Positions 47,915 through 58,813 of a stretch of DNA of 64,000 nucleotides are shown here, one piece after another. Location of the stretch: contig CM114273.1 of assembly GCA_050084515.1 (NCBI GenBank), positions 24,738,001 through 24,802,000 of the forward strand, read 5' to 3'. Every line of letters begins with the position of its first letter. Positions within the stretch are counted from its first letter, which is position 1. The notes beneath the pieces are model-generated. The model was not told where the DNA came from and made no database searches. It worked only from the letters and a program-made list of their open reading frames with translations. This DNA comes from Blasia pusilla. Its lineage: Eukaryota; Marchantiophyta; Marchantiopsida; Blasiales. The position numbers were made by a program, and so were the translations under genes.

Positions 47915-48340
47915 CTACCTACTCTTTGTACATCTGGGACACATTGATCGTCCCTGAGGAACCCTAGTGAGAGGTGGTGTCAAGCATGCCATATGCCATC
48001 CTCTTAAACATCCATCACAGACTAGCATAATGGTTGCACCGCGGGCAGAACCACACAACATACTTCGTAAGCCTGCAGGAACTACTCCTAATCTCCGATC
48101 AACTGTATTGTGAATTTTTGGAAGGTGACACGGCCCACAGTTATGCACATGGTCCTTGTAAACCATACCATCACATCTCTCCAATAAGAGAACACCTGAT
48201 GGCAAAACCTCATGCACTCTCAAGATGGTGCGCCCTGTAGTCACATCCAACGTCGTGGGTGGCTTCTGTTGCAAGTAGACATAGTCACCCTGACGAAACC
48301 TCCAGATAGTAGGTTGATAACCCCCCCCGAATAGTCGCAT
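47915..48340 (-). pseudogene. Integrase C-terminal domain and PHD finger of copy D
   Basis: Open frame of 141 residues. It starts with the integrase C-terminal GDYVYLQ (an SH3-like/GPY-type fold is expected here) and TILRVHEVLPSGVLLLERCDGM, then the linker LPKIHNTVDRRLGVVPAGL, then the PHD finger: LCG..., VCDGC, RGWHMAC, RSMCPRC. The first zinc-ligand Cys is Ser and the conserved Trp before the last Cys pair is Ser, so zinc binding is probably impaired. PHD fingers read histone tails, so the domain would have steered integration. The frame ends 10 or fewer residues beyond the last Cys. Confidence 0.78.
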
Positions 48341-49280
48341 ACCTCAATGTATCCCAATGTTGCGCAATCGCCAAGTTCTCAAACGCCATGGGCATCACTC
48401 TCCAAAACAATTCAGCCCTCTGAGAACATGGTCGCATCCATACATCAGGGTCATCAAGGTTCAACACCTCATCAACATCTCGACGAATGGCCATAGGTAA
48501 ATCTGGCTCTCGGCCATACAAAAGCAAGTACGGTGAGAAAGAAGCTAAAGATGCCTACTTGCTGAATCTGTATCCCATCGCCAACCACGGCAACTGGAGC
48601 TCCCAATCTCCTAGGTGACCTCTCTGCAAGCCATACTTGCATAGTCCGCTCTTCACCGTCTGCAGTACCCACTCCGCAAGTCCACCCGCCTCAGGATGAT
48701 CTCGCGAAGTAGTTCGGTGGTCGATCAATGTTTGATCACACAAAGCCTAAAACTCCCCGCGGAACTCTATACCCTAGTATGTCAACACCTTATCTGGTGC
48801 ACCGTAATGACTCAACACTCGATCTAGGAAGGCATACGCTACTCCTTCACTTGCTTTGTCAGGAAATGCAACCAACTCTATCCACTCCGAGAAGTGCTCG
48901 ACCATCACCAATACATAACGACTATGGCGCTCCGTCAAAGGCAAAGGTCCTGGCAAAATCCAAACTCCATCTATAACCTAAACCCATGATCAAAAGTGGA
49001 TGCAATTGTGGAGTCAAAGCATTGAATGATGCTCGAACTTGATCACACACCATGCATCTGGCAACAAATTGTTGAATGTAAATCTGCATGCCTCGCCACC
49101 AATACTGAATCAGGAGGAAGCTGTACATCCGCTTCACTCCAAAATGACCCAAGTCCTCATGACGCACCAAACGTGCTCTCTGCGAAGGATGAGGCACTAC
49201 ATGCACTCTACTAGCCTCCCACACTCGCAACACATATGTCCCCTCCCATCCGAACCGTCTCATCTCGTTCTCTAGCACCC
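48285..49280 (-). pseudogene. Integrase of copy D
   Basis: H2C2 zinc-binding domain (VRHEDLGHFGVKR then ARCMVCDQ) at about 49180-49030. The catalytic core starts YRWSLDFA with the first Asp, then LPLTERHSRYVLVMVEHFSEWIELVAF and LDRVLSHYGAPDKVLTY, where the second catalytic Asp is Tyr and a TAG follows. DHPEAGGLAE keeps the Glu. The C-terminal part FSFFLTVLAFVW..LLYGREPDLPMAIRRDVDEVLNLDDPDVWM is typical of Ty3/gypsy. Several shifts. Confidence 0.72.
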
Positions 49281-49689
49281 ACTATGCTCACGATGCTGCC
49301 AGTACGCAGGTACTCCAAGACCACTCCATTGTCGTGAATGTCTCGGCCACCTGTCATCTCCTCACCGGCCTCTGGATCTAAAGACTCTCCATCAGACCTC
49401 GCCATCAAAGTCTTAGAAATTTGGCTATCCATAGCTAACAAGCCCAAATAGGCTGACGCATGCCATCCTTGCACCAACTCCTTATCACTCTCACAATGCC
49501 AACGAGCTCCACTCGCATCTCGCTGAGTCGGGCATGGATTACGGCTCAAACCATCTACATCTTGGTTGAGCATCCCAAGTCTATGCACCAGCTGGAAGTC
49601 ATACTCTTGCAACAAAAGAGCCCACCTTGCAAGCTTCTTTGTAAGCTTGTCCGACTCCATCAACCACTTAAGTGGCTAATGATCAGTAA

Positions 49690-50595
49690 TCATGGCAAAG
49701 GAACACAGTTGTGCGTTTCATGCGTTAGTGGTCGTGACCAGGAAACCTAGACCAAATGCGAGCAAGACTTGAGATGAATTGAGTCTTGGAAGGTTGGTTG
49801 CCAAAGAGGTCAGAACCAGTTTTGGAACACGATTAGCGTTTGGGGAATTTGATTGTGTTTTGGACCATAACGTTTAGCTCCAAGATGCGTTTGGGACAAA
49901 TAAGGGCGCGTTGGAAATTTTATCTTGAGACGCTTCCAACACACTAAAGATTTGATAAAATTCATAAGTACGGACTGAGATATTGGCCGAAAATGACTGT
50001 GAGAGCAATCGGGTTGAGGCCCAATTGTAGAGGCCCGGGTGTCTTTCCCTAAATATAGGGAACCTTGGAGATCCCTTGAAGTTCTAGTAAGGGAGGAGTC
50101 TCTCCAAGATGTCTTGGAACACGAATCCCCACTTTCAGCACCAAACGGTGTCTCAGAGGCACGGGATGGAACGAGAGTTTAGCGTTGGAACTCGAAACCC
50201 AAACCTGATCCAAGGGAGTGGACTTTATACGCCACACTTGGATTCCAACCCGAGATTCACTTCGTGTGAGTCTCGATTAGGGACTCATTGGATGTCCATA
50301 AAAAAGTTGGAACCTCCACGCGCGAAATGCTCTTTTAGGTTCTTGAACCGACCAGAAAGTCAGACCCAAGTCTTTTGAGACTTTCCTGTGTTATTAACCG
50401 CAAAACAAGGAAGTTTGAGCTTGATGAGAGACCAAGAGTAGAACTTGGAAATTTAGCCCGCTGATTGATCCAAGACCCAACTAACTAGACTGTGTTTGGA
50501 TGCAGATCAGCGTTGAGAGCGTGACCTACTGAACGCACGCTTCCACAACAACAAGATTAACGTTCAAGGAGAGTAGGCGACGACAGACATCCCCT
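49690..50595. repeat. ~900-bp LTR-like repeat (F family), copy 2
   Basis: Interrupts copy D between RT thumb and RNase H. Homologous along its length to 25799-26755 in the same orientation. It begins TGTGCGTTTC and ends near CGACGACAGACA, fitting TG...CA. No coding frame. The flanking pol segment is shortened, so the insertion came with, or was followed by, a deletion. Confidence 0.55.
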
Positions 50596-51282
50596 GATCG
50601 GTCTCCTTAATATGGGCGCCGACATCAATCTATCTTTGAGCATCTGAAATGCTCTCTCCTGCTCATCCCATAGTGCCACTTTTGATCCACCTTGGTCAGC
50701 AAGGTCAGCGGCTTTGCAATCGAGCTAAAACCCTTCACGTACCGTCGATAGAAGTTTGCCAATCCCATGAATGCACAAACCCAACTCACATCTGTAGGGC
50801 GTGGAATGCGTGAAATAGCCTCTACCTTCGTTTGCTGCACACCAAGGTCCCAGGTACTCTACCTGGTCTTAGGAGAACTTGCACTTGCCTGGATGTAGCT
50901 TCAGCCCATGTAACTATAATCGTCGAAACACCTCTTCTTGATGTCGCTCATGCTCCTCAACCGTGGCGCTAAAGACTAAACCTAAAATTCAGACATGCCA
51001 AGATCCTATCCATGTCCCTCTGAAACTCGGCCGGGGCGTTCTTTAACCGAAATGGTAAGAACCCCCACTGGTACAAGCAATCCTTCCCGTGAGGATCGAT
51101 GCCCCAAAATGCCGTCTTCTGCCTGTCCTCCAATCTGATAGACAGCTGATGCTATCCGGCTCGAAGATCTAACAAATTGAAGACCTTTGCATGCCCAATA
51201 GTATCAAAGATCTCCTCAGGACTGGGCATGGCATACCTATCAGACTTTGTCTGCCGATTGATAGATCGATAATCTCCACACA

Positions 51283-52140
51283 AGGGTACAGAGTTTCACG
51301 GGGAATTTCAAGCCTTGTAAGATCAGACGTTGATCGACCACCGCACCACTTCGCGAGATCCTCCTGAGGTGGATGGACTAGCTAGAAAGTGAAGAGAGGA
51401 TTACGCAAGTACGGCTTGTATAGAGGTCACGTAGGAGATTGGGACCTTCAGTTTCCGTGGTTGAAGATGGGATACATATTCAGTTGGCAAGCATCCTTAG
51501 CGTCTTTCTCACCGTACTTGCTGCTTTATGGCCGAGAGCCAGATTTACATGTGGCCATTCGTCAAGATGTTGGTGAGGTGTTGAACCTTGATGACCCTCA
51601 TATATGGATGCCAACATGTTCTCAAATGGAAGAGTTGTTTTAGAGAGTGATGCTCATGGCGTTTGAGAACTTGGCGATTGCGCAACATCGGGATACGTTG
51701 AGGTATGCGACTATCCGGGGAGGCGGTAATCGACCTACTATCCGGAGGTTTTGTTGGGGAGACTATGTCTACTTGCAAGTGACGGCATCCACGATGTTGG
51801 TAAGACTACATGGCGTACCATCTTGAGAGTGCGTGAGATTTTGCCATCCGATGTTATCTTATTGGAGGGACGCGATGGTATGATTTGGAAGGTCCATGTA
51901 TATAACTGTGCGCCATATCATCTTCCGAACATTAACGGTACAGTTGATCCGAGCTTAGCAGTAGTTCTTGCAAACTTGCGATGTATGTTGTGTGGTTTTT
52001 CCCGTAGTGCATCCACTATGCTAGTCTGTGATGGGTGTTCGAGAGGATGGCATATGGCATGTCTGACGCCACCTCTCACTAGGGTTCCTCAGGGACGATG
52101 GATGTGTCTCAGATGTACATAGAGTTGGTAGTTCTAGATT
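51283..52140 (+). pseudogene. Copy E: integrase C-terminus and intact-looking PHD finger
   Basis: Plus strand. From about 51283 it aligns with the second half of the copy D integrase core (DHRTTSRDPPEVDGLA), then YGLYRGHVGDWDLQFPWLKMGY, SPYLLLYGREPDLHVAIRQDVGEVLNLDDP, a shift, TTWRTILRVREILPSDVILLEGRDGM, HLPNINGTVDPSLAVV. The PHD finger is at 51982-52116: C-M-L-C, 11 residues, C-D-G-C, 4 residues, H-x2-C, 14 residues including the conserved W-M, C-L-R-C. All eight zinc ligands of the C4HC3 pattern are present. It ends at a TAG 52120-52122, so the PHD is the very C-terminus of the polyprotein. Probably the far half of copy C. Confidence 0.82.
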
Positions 52141-52304
52141 CTTATTTGTGTTTGTGACATGGATGACAAGAAGGCGACTAGCGATGGGGCCACATGAGCA
52201 CCTGGCCTTTTTGCTCTTAGCGTCTGCGAGATGCATATCATGGTAGGTAGGGATAGATGGCTATCTGGAGTTAGAGGGACCTAACCACCAGCTAGGGGGA
52301 CGAT

Positions 52305-53045
52305 TGGAGATATTTTGGTACTTCTTGTCTCGTTGTTTGGATGCCATGAGATAGCATGGGATCGTGCGTGTTTTTTTGTATGTTTATCGACAACAATGTA
52401 TGTTGTGTAGCGATGTGTATGTGCACGAAATATGTTAGAAATAGGTTTTGGAGGTGCTAGGATTCTCATCGTGGTATTTTTGTTTTATGTGTTTGGTTTT
52501 GTGCTCGTTGCAAATAGTGTATTTTAAGATGCATACCGTAGTGAATACCCATAAAATACATCAAGATTGCATGTCAACGGTGGGGAAACCTTAAAGTTAG
52601 TACCAAAATGAAACATAGACTAAACTAGTCACACCACTAGGAAAGAGTGAGAACCTTGGGACTCTTTAAAGAAAATTGTGGACGACAAGAAAATCCCTCC
52701 CACATTACCCTCTTGACTAGGAAATATTAGATAACCATGTCTTATGTGAAGTTCTTTTATGTTGTCACCTCTTTCATAGTGGATCTATGAGTATTTGTAG
52801 GGTGCTTTTGAGAATGTCAGAGTTGTTTTGTAAGTAATCCAAGTCTCTTACTAAGAGAACGGATTTAGTTTGACATGAGAGAGCCATGACATACGTGTGA
52901 GAGATTTGAGATCGTATGATTTATTACAGATATTTTGTATATGATATTTTATGTGGCGAGATATCTCTAGTAAGTATGGTATCTTGTGTTTATATCTTGG
53001 AGTTTGGTGACAAAGATGTATATTTTGTAGCAATGTGTATGCTCA
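52305..53045 (+). repeat. 3' terminal repeats of copy E
   Basis: A 121-bp segment (52305-52425) follows the purine-rich tract AGCTAGGGGGACGA. After about 335 bp of other sequence, a diverged LTR starts TGTCACC at 52763 and ends with a diverged copy of the short segment (52925-53045). Same order as copies B and D but older. Confidence 0.5.
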
Positions 53046-53369
53046 TAACACATGCTACAATATAGGATTGGTTTGAAAAGCATCTTGAGGAGTTAATTTT
53101 CATGCCTTAGTTTGGATGAGTGATATAAACATGGCTAACTAGCAAGACAAATTAAGTCCTAAGGGAGATTCACATTACCATACATTATCACTCTACTTCA
53201 TCGACTCAAACTTCACAAGTGATGGGATGCGCTATTTTTTAGGTTTAAGGTTCCATTTGAAGAACATACGTGTCTGCAAACTTGTCCTAGCCTTCTCTAT
53301 GGACTTATGTTCATTTTATGGAAGGAATTGTCAATGTGGGCCTTATCCATGGTTGCATAAAGGCAGAAA

Positions 53370-53857
53370 ATTCCTAGGATGGACAAGTTTGGACATGTCC
53401 ATGGATATGGATTGCAAAAGATGGGGCTCATACTTATAGTTCATGTTGGAAGGCAGGGCAAGGGTAGGCGGGGCAATAAAGGGGGAGAGAATGGAGGTGG
53501 AAGGAGGAAGAAACAAGAAAGTGCGGATCACAAAGGAAAGTGTGGGGGAGGGGGAGCAGGGTTTAGGATCCCACATGGATACGTCCTTCTATAGGACAGA
53601 TCTAAGTCCATGGACACGGAAATATCCCAAGATACAGACTTTGTCCATATGCAACCTTGCCCCATCTCCCACTTTCTTGTCCCCCCAACTTGCCTTTATG
53701 TTATATGCGTAAACGTTGCTTCTTCCCTCCACCTCCATTTCCTCCCCTCTTGTTGTCCCGCCCTATCTCCTACCATGCGCAATAATTATGAGTCCCATCT
53801 CTTACAATCCATATTCATGGACATGTCCAAACTTATTCGTGCATGTCCATCTTAGGA
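53370..53857. repeat. Long imperfect inverted repeat (foldback)
   Basis: The left arm (about 53370-53585) begins CCTAGGATGGACAAGTTTGGACATGTCCATGG. The right arm (about 53600-53857) is its imperfect reverse complement, ending CATGTCCATCTTAGG. Arms are about 220 bp with almost no spacer. A third copy of the right-arm sequence lies at about 55925-56225. Confidence 0.7.
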
Positions 53858-53879
53858 ACCTATCAGGACAAGACCTACC

Positions 53880-54640
53880 GTGAAGCTAGACTTGAGAAGA
53901 GCATAAGTCCCCCAAGACTTGGGCGCCGAGGGGATTGCAATCTAGCTTGGAACTTGATTGAGCGTTTCTGAGTTCTCCATGTTTGAGGTCATAACGACAA
54001 GAGCCAAGATGCGTTTTAAATGAATAAGCTGACATTGGAAAGCTTGTGAGAATATAATCCCAACACACCAAAAATATAGACAAATGCATGAGAAAAGAGC
54101 TATAAACCATCCCTAAACTATCTGAATGTTAGTTGGCTGAGGGCCACAAGGAGCTTCCCAAGAGAATTTTCTTATAGGTAGGAAGGTTATACACAGAAAA
54201 AGTCTATTAGTCTGTGTCCACATACATATCCATGTCTACGGCGCATCGATCTGCAATAAGCCCGTTTAAGGCCTGCACATGAGGGCTCAAGGCATGCATA
54301 GGGCTTGTAGGGAAGGCTAGGCCTTATGTGCGCCTACCGCGGGCTACGTCTGGGCCAATTTCTGCCCGCCTTCCTTAATATAAGCCCACATCCTTTCCCG
54401 CATCTTGAGCCCATGCCGACTACCGAGGTACCTAAAAACCCCAAGCAAGGGACTCGTTTGGCATGTTTGTTTTCTTGCAATCTTGATTGGTAGGGAGGTG
54501 GTGGAGATCTTTATATAAAGGGGGCAGGCTCCAAAGATGTTTGGAATTCCACCTTGGGAACTATGGGGCTGAACAAAGGATAAGGGATGGTTGAGAGAGT
54601 GGCTTTGGGATTTGGACACCAAGCCAAGTCAAAGTGGTCT
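53880..54640. repeat. F-family LTR-like repeat, copy 3, with GC-rich insert
   Basis: Aligns weakly with 25799-26755 and 49690-50595 at both ends (GCGTTT..., CCAACACACCAAAAA, GGGCCACAAGGAGCTTCCC on the left; GGAATTCCACCTTGGGAACTATGGGGC on the right). The middle (54230-54420) is the GC-rich dispersed repeat of 13080-13440 in inverted orientation. Confidence 0.45.
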
Positions 54641-54674
54641 ATCTATGTGTATAAAAGCGTTAAAAAGTATTATT

Positions 54675-55900
54675 GATGGGATACGGCTCTCACACATACA
54701 TACCATCGTTGACAACAAAGTTTTACAATGAAAGAACGAGTGTAGGTTGATCCCTTCTTAATTATATAGGGTATGTATAAGAAACCCTAACCCTAATCTT
54801 AAACATAGACTTGAGTTATATTAAGTATGATCATTAATCAAAGTTAAGATAACCATGGTTAACTAACTAACCAAGATTAAGTTATTTGACTTCATATAAT
54901 TACCAAATATAATAGTTCGTGTGTCCAATGAGCTTGATTATGACTTTGTTTTCAATCCTCCCCCTCAAGCTCATATCAATATCTCTAACACTTAAGTCAC
55001 TTTTAAACATCTATAACTAATATCTCTTTGTAAACATATTAAAAATTTGTTAATCTTTAACTATATACACAAGATCAATTTTGCATGTAAGCAATTTCTC
55101 TCTGATAAAGTTTTCGTGCATTTCAACTTGACTTCAAATATGAAATACGTAGCTATTAGCAAGTTTGATGCTGCTAATATTATCTCACATATTACACTAG
55201 GTTCAAAGTTATTAACATCAATCTCAACAAATAATCAATGAAGCCAAACTATGTCATATGCTACATTGTTTGCTCTTTTGTACTCAAACTTTGTTGAAGA
55301 TAAAACAAATGTTGGTTGCTTGTTTGAAGTCCAACTTATAACTATACTTCTCAAGGTAAAAGAATAACCAAATATAGAGTCTCTATTTAACACGCTTCTT
55401 GCTTAATGAGCATATGTGGATCCCCGTAATTATAAACTTGGAAAAGATTCAAATTAAAGGGCAAGCTTAATGAAGAATTTCACATATTGAATAATCCTCC
55501 TCACGACATGAAGGTGAGGTGTCTGAGGTGCTTGCATGAACTGGCTCATTATACCAAGTGCATAGCTCAATTCTGACCCAGTTATAATTAGATAGATTAA
55601 ACTTCCAATTATATAAATGTGCATATTAGAATACGCAAAAAACTCTCCTTCATCCACTCTTAACTTCAAACTGCAGTCGAACGGTGTAGGATTGACTTAC
55701 AGACTGTCATACCATATTTTGAAAGCATGTCAAAAGCATATTGTTGTTGCAATAACCATATGCTCTCGAGATCCAACCATAATAAATTTGACATCAAGAA
55801 CGTACTTGAATTCTCCCAAGTCCTTCAAATTAAAATTTGCCTACAATTTTAACTTGACTTGTTGTATCATATCCTCAATACTCTTAGTGGTCAGAAGTTA
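54675..55900 (-). mobile_element. Ty1/copia retrotransposon 3' half, second copy
   Basis: Minus strand. RT end at 55669-55454: FFAYSNMHIYIIGSLIYLIITGSELSYALGIMSQFMQ, then HLHVVRRIIQYVKF. RNase H-like decay at 55450-55020, a purine-rich TTGAGGGGGAGG tract, and an LTR starting TGAAAACAAAGTC at 54954 and ending near 54675. Same family as 10897-12100, in opposite orientation. Many stops. Confidence 0.7.
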
Positions 55901-55924
55901 TCAACATATAATACAATGATAATC

Positions 55925-56225
55925 GCATCCAAGGTTGCATGTGAACAAAGTTCATATCTATGAACTTAAGTCTATCCCATGGAAGGACTTATTCATATAA
56001 GCCCAAACCTCCCACTTGTTTCCTATTCCTTCCACTTGCCTTATGTTCCGTACTTTCTTGTTTCTTCATTTCTTCTCCATCCACTTGTACTTTTTCCTTA
56101 CTACCCCACTTGCCTTAAATTGCTTTCCATCATGAATTATAAATGTGGATTCTACCTCTTGCAATCCATGTTTGTGGACATATCTACACTTGTTTGTCCA
56201 TGTTTCTCTTAGAGATGGGCTTGTT
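55925..56225. repeat. Third copy of the foldback arm
   Basis: Homologous to the right arm at 53600-53857 (shared AAGTC.ATCCCATGG-like start, ATTATAA..TGG-like middle, TACCTCTTGCAATCCATGTTTGTGGACAT end). No partner arm was seen nearby. Confidence 0.5.
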
Positions 56226-57250
56226 TATTTTTGTGCAAACCATGACCGTAAGGCCTATCAAGACATATAATGAAGAACCAAAATCACAAGCCCTAAAGCC
56301 AAGCTTTTGAAAGATATATATAATCTTGCCATACCAAACTCTTGGAACTTATTTGAACACATATACATCTATTTTACAACATGCATATGTGGAATGCAAA
56401 CTCTCTATACTCACATTTGGATGGTTAAAACATGTATGTCTCTCATACAAATCGCCATTCAAGAGGCATTTTTGTTGTCCATGTGATGTAATCTGTAATA
56501 CTTACTCAATATAATTGTAAACAATGTTCTTGCAGTTACCACCTTTGCCGTTAGGCAAAATGCTATTTTCTTAATTGGCCTATCTCCTACAATTATGAAA
56601 TTAGCGTACTCTAAATTTATTTTCTAATGCATCATGGATATGGTCTTCTCATTTAAAATACCATATACTATTTCACCAATATATTAATTCTTCCATTGAA
56701 TCACTCCATTTTCTTGCGGATTATAACAATGAGCGACTTTTTGTTTCGTGCCAATTTTGTAAATAATTATAAAATTATATTGAATGATATTATCCTCCTC
56801 GATCATAATAGAATTTAAAAATGAATTGAAGAATATACCTTTCCACAATAATTTTATATAATTAAAATACCAAAAATATTTTTGACTTCATTTTCAAAAA
56901 TATACCCATATATATATAAAAAAATCATTAATAAATTAATAAAAACTATGTTGTTAACTAACCTATCATTTCCTCTTTTCCACACAAGCCTTTCCTTAAA
57001 TCCATGTCTTGATAGTTTACATGCATGTATCAAATAGAGGTATCGGCTATTAATGCACAATATACGTAATGAAGCTGGCAATAAATATCACAAATTTCCT
57101 ATCATTACGTTACCTACTGATATTCAAAATAAAAGATCTCTAGACGCTCCTAGTGACATATACAAGATGAGCTACTCAGTAGTTTTAATGGCTACTCCCT
57201 ATGAGAATGCATCCATACAAAATATCCACTCCTATAGCACACGACCAAAT
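56226..57250. other. A/T-rich intergenic, no feature identified
   Basis: No coding frame supported. Short frames only. Confidence 0.4.
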
Positions 57251-58813
57251 CATCTAGTCCCTCAAGCACCAGGTGAGACAAGCCAAGACTCGATGAAGCA
57301 CAAGGTGAGAGGAGCAGCGTAGTTGATTGGGCATGTGGTGAGGGGATGGAGAGAGGTTGATGGGACCAGAATACGCAATTGAATTTCCTTGTGACTTGGC
57401 CACGACGGTAAAGATGGAGCGAACACCCCGAGCTAGAAACGGGGCAAGGGGATCATTAGCGTGTTCGATGACGAAAAGGGGGATAGAGATATCCATAGAA
57501 TAAGGGAGCTGAAAAGTGCACTTTATCTCCTGCCTAAGTAGTGGAGTTGCAGTCACGGATGATCTCAGCGGCCGCATCGGCCCTCTCCGGATGCAGCTGT
57601 CAATGCGCTCGGGGATACGCAAAGCAAGATTGGAGATGAGAGAGAATTCCACTCAAGGCTGCAGGTCTGACTCGACAAGGGCAGTCCTGCCACATCGTGG
57701 GAAACTTTCGGGCCCGAGGGTGAGCCAACATGTCAGCGCCATAGCCGAAATGGACCGCGAGGGCCTACGGCGGTGGAGAGATTTTACCCCGCAACATCTC
57801 ACCACCGACGAGATTTTGGAGATGAACGGGAATCATCCGTACTGAGCTCTTGCGCTAGAAATCTGTTGGAGTTAAATGAAGGCCGGCCAGAAGTCGGTGG
57901 AGAAGGCTCGCTGCCGTCTGCGGGTGCCCGACCGTGGATCATTGGCTATTTGCCAGCTGCTGACTGATACGGTCGGACTCGTGAGCTTCTAGCGAGCCGC
58001 CACCCTCTGCTTTCTACGGATCGCTGAATTGGAAGGGTCCATCTTACAATCCTAGCGGAAGGACTTCTCCAGTAGTGAGGGCAAGAGATCTACAATGCTG
58101 TACGTACCTTCGGATTTCACCTCGGCATTCGCTGCGGACTGGGGTTGTCGACTTCGATGCTTCCGTTTCCTGAAGGGATTGGTTCCAGTCACTGACCACA
58201 CTGATCCCTAGAAGAACGATTTCACGTTGGAAAAACCTTAGTGCTCATACGCGCCAGCTAGCTCCTACAAGATCACAAAGTAAATGTGCGGTATAGGACG
58301 CGACATCACAACTGTATGCAACCGACAAACCTAGGTACCCAGTCAGATCCCAATTCCATTCTCTTCCAGATTTGTGTCAGGCTTGGGATCCATAGCTGGA
58401 GTTGCAATTACAAACCGGTCAATAATAATGTCAAGGTCTCAAAAAACGCTGGACGGGGTGCGTGTTTTGGGGGATGGGGGGTGTTTCTGGTAGATACATA
58501 GGCTGTCAAAACACGATCCTCGACAGGTGTAGGTCGAGAATTGGCAAAGCTCTAGGGTAGACGCTCATGGGGAGCACTCGTTAGAGAATAAGTTGAGGGT
58601 TGGGGACATGGAGAGCATCCCCTGCTTTACTCCCGCGTGCACGCTCAGGATAAACTAGGCGAGCAGACGAGCTTCGTATCGGGAAGCGTCTATAGAGATG
58701 GACAACAGAATGCACTTGTTGGAAAGTGACTTTACTACTGCACAGTACCAGAAGTGGACGTCTGAACTCATGAGGAAAGCACCAGACGGGATAGGCCAGG
58801 CCGACCTTCGCCT
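57251..58813. other. GC-shifted region downstream of PrimPol; no gene recognised
   Basis: Composition becomes more balanced, and overlapping frames occur (57516-57845 plus, 57652-57254 minus) without recognisable domains. It may hold the 3' UTR of PrimPol or an unrelated unrecognised gene. Confidence 0.4.

Larger units (their letters stand above)
47021..51282 (-). mobile_element. Copy D: pol (RT-RNase H-integrase-PHD) and 3' terminal repeats, nested
   Basis: Minus strand. RT from about 51282 (CGDYRSINRQT, EEIFDTIGHAKVFNLLDLRAG, HQLSIRLEDRQKTAFWGIDPHGK, WGFLPFRLKNAPAEFQRDMDRI); the catalytic Y-x-DD region is missing, with sequence passing straight to TVEEHERH. The RT thumb follows at 50840-50625 (FMGLANFYRRYVKGFSSIAKPL). 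An F-family LTR-like insertion at about 49690-50595 replaces part of RNase H, which resumes at 49680 (DHQPLKW-like, then LVHRLGMLNQDVDGLSRNPCP). Integrase 49280-48285, PHD 48067-47932, terminal repeats 47734-47021. Its right end begins inside RT, so the 5' half is absent. Confidence 0.75.

Noticed and set aside
57254-57845. Opposing 109- and 132-residue frames as a gene
   Set aside because: No domain, splice signals or homology evident on either strand.
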